A DNA stretch of 43,418 nucleotides from Prochlorococcus sp. AG-424-P16 (GTDB lineage: Bacteria > Cyanobacteriota > Cyanobacteriia > PCC-6307 > Cyanobiaceae): NCBI GenBank assembly GCA_003213255.1, contig QCNI01000012.1:1-43418 (forward strand). The letters are read 5' to 3'. Below are positions 36,146-43,418 of this stretch, piece after piece. Numbering within the stretch: position 1 is the first letter of the stretch; each line of letters opens with the position of its first letter. The position numbers were made by a program, and so were the translations under genes. The notes under the pieces are model-generated. The model was not told the DNA's origin. It worked only from the letters and a program-made list of their open reading frames with translations, and ran no database searches.

Positions 36146-36248
36146 TAATTTTTTTCTTTCAATTTGTTAATTACGTAACATCATTTTGTAATAGTGCTTC
36201 AAATTCCCTCTTTTAGGTGGAGAATATAGGAAATATTTTTTTTTCACC

Positions 36249-36353
36249 ATGGAGCCAACTCAAACAATAAATCTAATTGCATTAAGCCTCATAGTAGTTA
36301 TGCATGCAGGAGTATTAGCATTAAGACTAGGAATCAGTTTAGGTAGGAACTAA
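36249..36353 (+). CDS. psaM: Photosystem I subunit PsaM
   Basis: A 34-residue protein beginning [18 protein letters not shown] with one membrane helix and ending [10 protein letters not shown], characteristic of PsaM (subunit XII), a small single-span subunit near the PSI monomer interface that contacts chlorophylls and carotenoids. The predicted span covers residues 8-27. It is too short for most automatic ORF calls. The ATG is preceded by a T-rich leader without a good Shine-Dalgarno, and GGAG lies 26 nt upstream. A small membrane-protein gene follows 84 nt downstream. Confidence 0.93.
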   Translation: MEPTQTINLIALSLIVVMHAGVLALRLGISLGRN

Positions 36354-36437
36354 AATCTATTAGAAAATTTAAGTTTATAAGGTAATAATATAACTAAACT
36401 GAGTTAATTTATTCAGTGAAAATATCAACTACTAAAT

Positions 36438-36785
36438 TTGTCAAAATCTTTTCATAAAAATAGTAATTTTTGGAAAAAATATCTAGGGTCTGTCTTTATA
36501 AAAAGACAACAGAAACAGGATAGTTTTGCATCATTGATTTTTTTAATTATAAAAATTAGCTTTTCCCTTTTAGCAATAATAAGCCTGATTAGGCTAGGCT
36601 ATAGTTCTAAAGTTAGGTTGAGCAGATTAAGAGAAATTGAAGACTCATTTTTATACGAAAAATATAGATTTAATGTTTTAACCGATAAGTTCGATGATTT
36701 ATTTTCTTCTGAAGGCGGGCAAAGATTTATGAAGGATCAGGATCAAATTATTTCTAGGGACATTATCAGAGTAATATGGCGTTGA
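36438..36785 (+). CDS. Putative FtsB/DivIC-like small membrane protein
   Basis: A 115-residue bitopic protein starting with TTG (36438). A basic N-terminus is followed by one hydrophobic segment near 32-52 (SLIFLIIKISFSLLAIISL) and a helical charged tail with heptad-like leucines (SRLREIEDSFLYEKYRFNVL). The final DLFSSEGGQRFMKDQDQIISRDIIRVIW resembles the short conserved tail after the coiled coil in FtsB/DivIC division proteins. Function is uncertain: division protein or photosystem assembly factor are both possible, given psaM upstream and por 54 nt downstream. The sequence does not decide. Confidence 0.6.
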   Translation: MSKSFHKNSNFWKKYLGSVFIKRQQKQDSFASLIFLIIKISFSLLAIISLIRLGYSSKVRLSRLREIEDSFLYEKYRFNVLTDKFDDLFSSEGGQRFMKDQDQIISRDIIRVIWR

Positions 36786-36839
36786 TAAGAATGATCTTGA
36801 ATCATTCTATTTTTCATTTTTCTATTAACTTTTTTGCTA

Positions 36840-37844
36840 GTGAGTAAGAACATTAAGGGTTTAGTCCTAATAACAGGAACAACTTCAGGAGTTGGATTAA
36901 ATACTCTAAAACCTCTTTTAAGATTTGGATGGGAGGTTATAGCAGTTAATCGATCAAATAAAAGAGCTATAAAAATGGCTGAGGAATTCTTGACAAAAGA
37001 GGAAGTTGAAAATGTTCACTTTATAGAAATAGATCTTTCTAACTTGAATGATGTGAGAAAAGGTTGCGATGAAATATTAGAAAGATTTAAGAAGCCAATA
37101 AATTCTCTTATTTGTAATGCAGCAGTTTATAAACCGAGACTAAAGAGACCTGAAAGGTCTGCTCAGGGGTTTGAAAACTCTATGGCAGTAAATCATTTTG
37201 GGCATTTTCTTATGATAAACCTACTTATGGAAAATATTTTATCTTCTGAAAGAGAAATTGTTTTAAATGGCAAATCAACTGTATTCAAGCCAAGAATTAC
37301 AGTATTAGGGACTGTTACGGCTAATTATTCAGAACTTGGAGGAAGGATTCCCATTCCTGCCCCAGCTGACTTGGGAGATTTATCTGGATTCAAAAATGGT
37401 TTTTTATCTCCAATAAGTATGGCGAATGGAAAGAAATTTAAACCTGGTAAGGCTTATAAGGATAGTAAACTTTGCAATATGGTGACTGTTCAGGAATTAT
37501 CAAAAAGATATCCTGCAGAGAAGATTATTGTAAATTCTCTATATCCTGGATGTGTCGCTGATACAAAACTTTTTAGAGATACACCCTGGTTATTTAGATT
37601 CCTTTTCCCGATATTTCAAAAATTCATAACAAAAGGATATGTTTCACAAAGACTGGCAGGAGAGAGAGTCGCTCAAGTGGCAACTTATAAAGAATTTGCT
37701 AAACCATCAGTCCATTGGAGCTGGGGAAATCGTCAGAAAACTGGTAGAAAAGCTTTTTCTCAAAAGTTGTCAAAAAGAATAATTGATACGAAGACCTCTC
37801 AACAAACATATGATTTAACACGCCAATTGGTTGGATCAGATTAA
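36840..37844 (+). CDS. por: Light-dependent protochlorophyllide oxidoreductase
   Basis: Reduces protochlorophyllide to chlorophyllide with NADPH and light. A 334-residue SDR-family enzyme starting with GTG at 36840 (an in-frame TTG two codons earlier is less likely). The cofactor motif LVLITGTTSGVGLNTLKPLL is at about 8-27, NAAVYKP is the NNAG equivalent, and Y206-K-D-S-K210 is the catalytic YxxxK. LCNMVTVQELSKRYP and the SLYPGCVADTKLFRD loop are typical of POR. It ends 6 nt before the stop of the convergent chlL gene, so light-dependent and dark-operative enzymes face each other. Confidence 0.96.
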   Translation: MSKNIKGLVLITGTTSGVGLNTLKPLLRFGWEVIAVNRSNKRAIKMAEEFLTKEEVENVHFIEIDLSNLNDVRKGCDEILERFKKPINSLICNAAVYKPRLKRPERSAQGFENSMAVNHFGHFLMINLLMENILSSEREIVLNGKSTVFKPRITVLGTVTANYSELGGRIPIPAPADLGDLSGFKNGFLSPISMANGKKFKPGKAYKDSKLCNMVTVQELSKRYPAEKIIVNSLYPGCVADTKLFRDTPWLFRFLFPIFQKFITKGYVSQRLAGERVAQVATYKEFAKPSVHWSWGNRQKTGRKAFSQKLSKRIIDTKTSQQTYDLTRQLVGSD

Positions 37845-37850
37845 TTTAGA

Positions 37851-38738
<888 letters not shown>

Positions 38739-38789
38739 TTAAAGCTTGAAACACATTATTATTTATATTCTTGCAGCGCAAATACACAT

Positions 38790-38845
38790 GAAATATGTTT
38801 CTAAACAAATATGTATTTAATTGTATTAAAAGAGTGAAATATGTT
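38790..38845. repeat. Three AAATATGT repeats upstream of chlL
   Basis: AAATATGT occurs at 38791-38798, 38807-38814 and 38837-38844 (ACATATTT on the chlL strand). The first two are 16 nt apart, and the first and third share a longer GAAATATGTT match (38790-38799 and 38836-38845). They lie about 50-110 nt upstream of the chlL ATG, where an activator or repressor could sit. AT-rich composition makes some repetition expected. Confidence 0.35.
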
Positions 38846-38882
38846 CTTATAACTGCATTTTTAGGAATAAACCTATTAGATT

Positions 38883-38900
38883 ATGAGTGAAAATACTCAT
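38883..38900. other. Hairpin downstream of chlB
   Basis: ATGAGT (38883-38888) and ACTCAT (38895-38900) pair around GAAAAT, about 28 nt past the chlB stop. A short T-A extension is possible. No T-run follows on the minus strand, so it is a poor intrinsic terminator; it may slow decay of the chlN-chlB transcript or mark a regulator site before chlL. Confidence 0.3.
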
Positions 38901-38927
38901 GACTTAATTATATTTTATTAGTAAAAA

Positions 38928-40499
38928 TTAACTGAAATATGCTTTAGCATCGTAAAGAGTTTCATCGCTTATCTCTGGAATTCCTCTCAAGATTGCGTAT
39001 TTTTCAGTATTTGTTTTAACTTTGCCTCTTACAAAAAATGGAACTTTTGTTAATTCAGCTCTACCAGATTCAGTCCAGATAATTCCTTCTTTACTATTTT
39101 TTTCTTTTTTCTCGTCAGAATTTAAAATGTTATTTGTGTTCGTCGCTGTATGTCCTAAATGGCTTTGATGACCATCAACAAACTCAAAGTCATGTTTGAA
39201 CATATCAATAAGATGCTCTTCTAAGCCCATCATTAGGGGATGTACCCAGTCATCAAAAATCACATTTGCTCCTTCCCATCCCATTTGAGGGCTATATCTT
39301 GCAGGAACATCTTGAACATGCATTGGAGTACTAATTACTGAGCATGGAATCCCGAGTCTTTTTGCACTATGCCTTTCCATTTGGGTCCCTAAAACTAGTT
39401 CAGGGGCCGCATTTTTCATGGCATCTTCCACTTCTAGATAGTTGTTAGTTATCAGAGCTTCTACATTAAGATCTTTTGCAGTCGTTCTTACTTGCCTGGC
39501 CATCTCCCTGCTGTATGTTCCAAGACCCACTACTTCAAAACCCAATTCTTCCTTAGCAATTTTGGCTGCTGCAATTGCATGCGTTCCATCACCAAAAATA
39601 AAAACTCTTTTACCAGTTAGATAATTAGAGTCAACTGATTTTGAGTACCATGGAAGTTTTGATTTATTTTCTAATTCTTCCTTATTCGTTAAAGGAAGAT
39701 CTAATTTCTCATGAACTTCATTTATAAATTTAATTGTATTTTTTATTCCAATAGGAATAGTATTCGTATATTCCATTCCAAAGTTTCTTCTAAGCCACTC
39801 ACATGAAGCTTCAGCAATTTCTTGATAAAGACAGATATTTATTTCAGCATCAATTAGTCTTTCAATATCATCAGGACTAGCACCTAATGGAGCAACTACG
39901 TTTGTATCTATACCTTGTTCCGAAAGTATGCGTTGGATTTCGATTACATCATCTCTGCATCTAAATCCTAGTAATGAAGGGCCAAGTATATTAACTTTTG
40001 GTCTCCTACCTAATTCCCTCCACCTAAGGGGATTTATTTTCTCTGAAGAACTTACTTTTTCTTTTAAAAGGGTTCTTGTTAGTTGATAAAAGGTTTCTGA
40101 GGCCCCCCAATTTTCTTTCTTGCTATAAGCAGGTAATTCAAGATTAACAATCGGCATATTAAACCCCATCCCTTTCGCAAGCGCTCCAGGTTGGTCTTGG
40201 ATAAGTTCTGCTGTACAACTTTCTCCGACTAAAAGAGTTTTGGGTTTGAATCGTTCAACCGCTTCCTTAATATTTTTCTTCACTAATTCTGCTGTATCGC
40301 CTCCAAGGTCTCTAGCCTGAAAAGTTGTATAAGTTACTGGAGGCCTTTGCCCCCTCCTCTCTATCATGGTAAAGAGAAGATCTGCATATGTATCTCCTTG
40401 GGGGGCATGAAGTACATAATGAATATCTTTCATTGAAGAGGCAATTCTCATAGCACCAACATGAGGTGGTCCTTCATACGTCCAAAGAGTTAATTCCAT
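38928..40499 (-). CDS. chlB: Dark-operative protochlorophyllide reductase, B subunit
   Basis: Forms with ChlN the catalytic heterotetramer that binds protochlorophyllide and a NB 4Fe-4S cluster. The 523 residues begin [20 protein letters not shown]. Family marks are [20 protein letters not shown], the [20 protein letters not shown] segment, and [11 protein letters not shown] at the C-terminus. The C-terminal region contains a conserved module that lies close to the substrate ([19 protein letters not shown]). The ATG follows the chlN stop by 4 nt, implying a joint message. Confidence 0.98.
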   Translation of the reverse strand: MELTLWTYEGPPHVGAMRIASSMKDIHYVLHAPQGDTYADLLFTMIERRGQRPPVTYTTFQARDLGGDTAELVKKNIKEAVERFKPKTLLVGESCTAELIQDQPGALAKGMGFNMPIVNLELPAYSKKENWGASETFYQLTRTLLKEKVSSSEKINPLRWRELGRRPKVNILGPSLLGFRCRDDVIEIQRILSEQGIDTNVVAPLGASPDDIERLIDAEINICLYQEIAEASCEWLRRNFGMEYTNTIPIGIKNTIKFINEVHEKLDLPLTNKEELENKSKLPWYSKSVDSNYLTGKRVFIFGDGTHAIAAAKIAKEELGFEVVGLGTYSREMARQVRTTAKDLNVEALITNNYLEVEDAMKNAAPELVLGTQMERHSAKRLGIPCSVISTPMHVQDVPARYSPQMGWEGANVIFDDWVHPLMMGLEEHLIDMFKHDFEFVDGHQSHLGHTATNTNNILNSDEKKEKNSKEGIIWTESGRAELTKVPFFVRGKVKTNTEKYAILRGIPEISDETLYDAKAYFS

Positions 40500-40503
40500 A
40501 GTT

Positions 40504-41769
<1,266 letters not shown>

Positions 41770-41917
41770 TCAAGAGCTTATATTTCAAGCTTGCATAAAC
41801 TTTTTAATTTAAGAAAGTAATTAATAAGTTCTCTTACAAAATGCAAACATTTGAAAAACTTATATGAATGTTTAAATACTTAAATGAGAGTTATGAAAAT
41901 TATTTTTGGGTTATATC

Positions 41918-42286
41918 CTAATTTCTATAGAAGGAATTTCCTTGACTTGTTTTTGAAATCTTCCATAAATTTCTAGCTATTTTGGTTGCTAATAATCCTG
42001 CTCTCTCTAACTTGTTTTTTCCGGGCTTTGCTCCAATTAGAGCTGTCACTTCTGAAGTGGTTAAAGGTGCTCCAGTATCTATTGCTAATTTGGTTAATTC
42101 CAATCTATCTCTAAGGTTTTTTAAATTTACTTTCTCACTTTTATCCTCTTCTAACCAACTAAAAGATGGGTCTTTCTGTGATAATTTTTGCATCAAGCTT
42201 AGGCTAACTAAACCAAGAGTTTGATCAGGAGTTAATTCTTTTTCAGCACCAGAAAAATTTGGTTCTTTTTTTTGAGAAGTTCCCAT
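41918..42286 (-). CDS. Conserved small protein divergent from csoS1D
   Basis: A 122-residue soluble protein starting MGTSQKKEPNFSGAEKELTP. The middle (LEDKSEKVNLKNLRDRLELT) is charged and helical, and the C-terminal half has a helix-turn-helix-like pattern (LTTSEVTALIGAKPGKNKLERAG). No membrane segment or cysteine is present. It is divergent from csoS1D, with 97 nt between starts and a dyad in the gap. I do not recognise a family beyond a picocyanobacterial conserved hypothetical. The position beside a carboxysome shell gene and the HTH-like segment make a regulatory role worth testing. Confidence 0.65.
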   Translation of the reverse strand: MGTSQKKEPNFSGAEKELTPDQTLGLVSLSLMQKLSQKDPSFSWLEEDKSEKVNLKNLRDRLELTKLAIDTGAPLTTSEVTALIGAKPGKNKLERAGLLATKIARNLWKISKTSQGNSFYRN

Positions 42287-42299
42287 ACAAATGAATATC

Positions 42300-42342
42300 T
42301 TTTACTTGAAGTTATCGTTTTGTGGGAAGCATGCAAGTAAAA
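42300..42342. promoter_or_regulatory. Dyad in csoS1D divergent promoter region
   Basis: TTTTACTTG (42300-42308) and CAAGTAAAA (42334-42342) are perfect 9-bp inverted copies with a 25-nt centre. They lie between the divergent gene at 42286 and the -10-like TATAGT of csoS1D. The arm spacing, about three and a half helix turns, would suit a looped or tetrameric LysR-type site, but no T-N11-A core was confirmed and chance is possible. Confidence 0.3.
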
Positions 42343-42370
42343 TTAATAGAAAAAATGAACCATTATCCGT

Positions 42371-42376
42371 TATAGT
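42371..42376 (+). promoter_or_regulatory. -10-like element immediately upstream of csoS1D
   Basis: TATAGT ends 7 nt before the csoS1D ATG (42384). If used, transcription would start on or next to the ATG and give a leaderless or nearly leaderless message. No convincing -35 lies 17 nt upstream, and the true promoter may be further upstream. Confidence 0.3.
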
Positions 42377-42383
42377 CGCGTGA

Positions 42384-43154
42384 ATGGAACCAACTTCTAG
42401 TTTAAACAGAGGGAACCGAAAAAAAGGAAGTTCTCTTGTCACAGGATCTGAGGTGCAATCTCAGGCCAGTGGTGCTAGCTGTTTTATTACAACTGATTCA
42501 GAAAAGTCTTTGGTATCCAGACAAGCAAGTCAAGTTGAGCAAATTGAGTTAAGAACATATGTTTTTTTAGATTCTCTTCAACCTCAATTAGCTGCATATA
42601 TGGGTACGGTTAGTAGAGGTTTTTTACCTATTCCTGGTGATTCATGTCTTTGGATGGAAGTTTCGCCTGGGATGGCCGTTCACAGAGTCACTGATATTGC
42701 CTTAAAAGCAAGTAATGTAAGACTTGGACAGATGATTGTAGAAAGAGCATTTGGTTCACTTGCTTTGTACCATAAAGATCAAAGCACTGTTTTACATTCT
42801 GGAGATGTTGTTCTAGATGCTATTGGAAGTGAAGTTAGAAAAAGAACAAAACCTTCAACAAGTTGGACTGAAGTCATTCGCGCGATTACCCCAGATCATG
42901 CTGTTTTAATAAATAGACAAAACAGAAGTGGATCAATGATTCAATCTGGAATGAGTATGTTTATATTAGAAACTGAACCTGCTGGTTATGTTTTAAAAGC
43001 AGCAAATGAAGCTGAAAAAGCATCTAATATAACGGTCGTTGATGTGAAGGCAGTTGGCGCTTTTGGTAGATTAACTCTCGCTGGGAAAGAAGGAGATGTA
43101 GAAGAAGCCGCAGCTGCTGCTATAAGAGCAATCGAAGAAATTTCAAATTATTGA
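42384..43154 (+). CDS. csoS1D: Alpha-carboxysome shell protein CsoS1D (tandem BMC)
   Basis: A 256-residue protein with a low-complexity N-terminus (about 1-45) followed by two bacterial microcompartment domains: the first from about 50 to 150 ([20 protein letters not shown] onward), the second from about 155 to 256 ([20 protein letters not shown] onward). It forms pseudohexameric trimers that stack and have a gated large pore, thought to control passage of metabolites across the alpha-carboxysome shell. In Prochlorococcus it lies just upstream of the cso/rbc cluster, which probably begins past the right edge, though with a minus-strand gene between. It ends 21 nt before that gene's stop. Confidence 0.96.
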   Translation: MEPTSSLNRGNRKKGSSLVTGSEVQSQASGASCFITTDSEKSLVSRQASQVEQIELRTYVFLDSLQPQLAAYMGTVSRGFLPIPGDSCLWMEVSPGMAVHRVTDIALKASNVRLGQMIVERAFGSLALYHKDQSTVLHSGDVVLDAIGSEVRKRTKPSTSWTEVIRAITPDHAVLINRQNRSGSMIQSGMSMFILETEPAGYVLKAANEAEKASNITVVDVKAVGAFGRLTLAGKEGDVEEAAAAAIRAIEEISNY

Positions 43155-43175
43155 GAATTTTTATTTAAACCTTTT

Positions 43176-43412
43176 TTAACTTAAACCTATCTCTTTTTTT
43201 AAAAAAGGAGACATAATTTTTGCAGCTTTACCTCTACTACCTAATTTATTTAGTTGTGATTGCGAGAGCTCACCGTAAACACAATTAGCTTCTTTAACCC
43301 AAAAAATTGATTCGAATTCCCCATTAGGATATTTGGGGTTCTTAAGAATTTCTCCCCAGCATATTCCTGTTGTATCTTTAACTAAGTTTCCTGTGGGATC
43401 GCACAAAACCAT
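43176..43412 (-). CDS. Small conserved hypothetical, possibly partial at right edge
   Basis: A 78-residue frame with an ATG at 43412, 6 nt from the window end; the frame stays open to the edge, so the true start may lie outside. The sequence begins MVLCDPTGNLVKDTTGICWG, contains FWVKEANCVYGELSQSQLNK and ends in a basic helix (GSRGKAAKIMSPFLKKEIGL). Three cysteines occur (C4, C18, C45) in no recognised metal motif. It converges on csoS1D. I do not recognise the family; its place between csoS1D and the presumed cso operon suggests, but does not prove, a link to the carboxysome. Confidence 0.55.
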   Translation of the reverse strand: MVLCDPTGNLVKDTTGICWGEILKNPKYPNGEFESIFWVKEANCVYGELSQSQLNKLGSRGKAAKIMSPFLKKEIGLS

Positions 43413-43418
43413 ACAACT

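Noticed and set aside
36146-36248. Possible HLR1 (RpaB) site upstream of psaM: TTACA-type half sites on the minus strand and an 8-bp palindrome TTACGTAA (36171-36178).
   Set aside because: The half sites are about 13 nt apart, not the 10 nt expected for HLR1 direct repeats, and the second half site does not match fully.

Overview
The window is core-genome DNA of a marine picocyanobacterium, almost certainly a high-light Prochlorococcus. The DNA is strongly AT-rich and densely packed, and TTG or GTG starts are frequent. The gene set points the same way: photosystem genes psaM and psb27, both light-dependent (por) and dark-operative (chlL/chlB/chlN) protochlorophyllide reductases, the aldehyde-deformylating oxygenase/acyl-ACP reductase pair, ferrochelatase with a chlorophyll-binding tail, and csoS1D, the alpha-carboxysome shell gene. 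I cannot name the strain from sequence alone. No rRNA, tRNA, CRISPR array or insertion sequence was seen. No gene-free stretch exceeds 300 bases; the longest is 189 bases, between chlL and chlB.

Layout. 1-8.4 kb: a TPR-like gene cut by the left edge, argB, a DUF2854 membrane protein, ssb, cobK and cutA, then a minus-strand run proS > psb27 > purA > pfkB-type kinase. 8.5-16 kb: an excisionase-like HTH gene, a small membrane protein overlapping ppa, an ArsC/Spx-like thiol protein, lepB, a tandem histidine phosphatase, a CPBP membrane protease, and an ftsL-like gene coupled to ftsI. 16-21.5 kb: transaldolase, then minus-strand cobO, pyrH, frr and a geranylgeranyl-reductase-like flavoprotein, and a tyrosine recombinase gene split by a single-base frameshift in an A10 tract. 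21.6-28 kb: hemH, ilvB, a degenerate secreted SNase-like protein, then minus-strand S1-domain protein > Tab2-like protein > laccase-domain protein. 28-36 kb: creatininase-family protein, ado, aar, accA, SDR, folE, trpF, a site-2 protease and a lipoate ligase-like protein. 36.2-43.4 kb: psaM, an FtsB-like small membrane protein, por, chlL, chlB, chlN, a small conserved gene divergent from csoS1D, csoS1D, and a small gene at the right edge.

The genes group into linked functions: tetrapyrrole synthesis (hemH, por, chlLNB, cobK, cobO), photosystem biogenesis (psaM, psb27, Tab2-like), fatty-acid and alkane synthesis (accA, aar, ado), cell division and envelope (ftsI with putative ftsL and ftsB partners, lepB, proteases), nucleotide and amino-acid synthesis (purA, pyrH, argB, trpF, ilvB), and the carboxysome.

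Most of this is ordinary core genome. The observations most worth checking are: the homopolymer-split recombinase; a family I pyrophosphatase lacking a canonical catalytic aspartate; a laccase-domain gene with no ATG/GTG/TTG start but a well-placed Shine-Dalgarno before an ATT; divergent FtsL-like and FtsB-like candidates; and short dyads or repeats in promoter regions upstream of chlL, csoS1D and the HTH gene. I see no clear undescribed multi-gene system.
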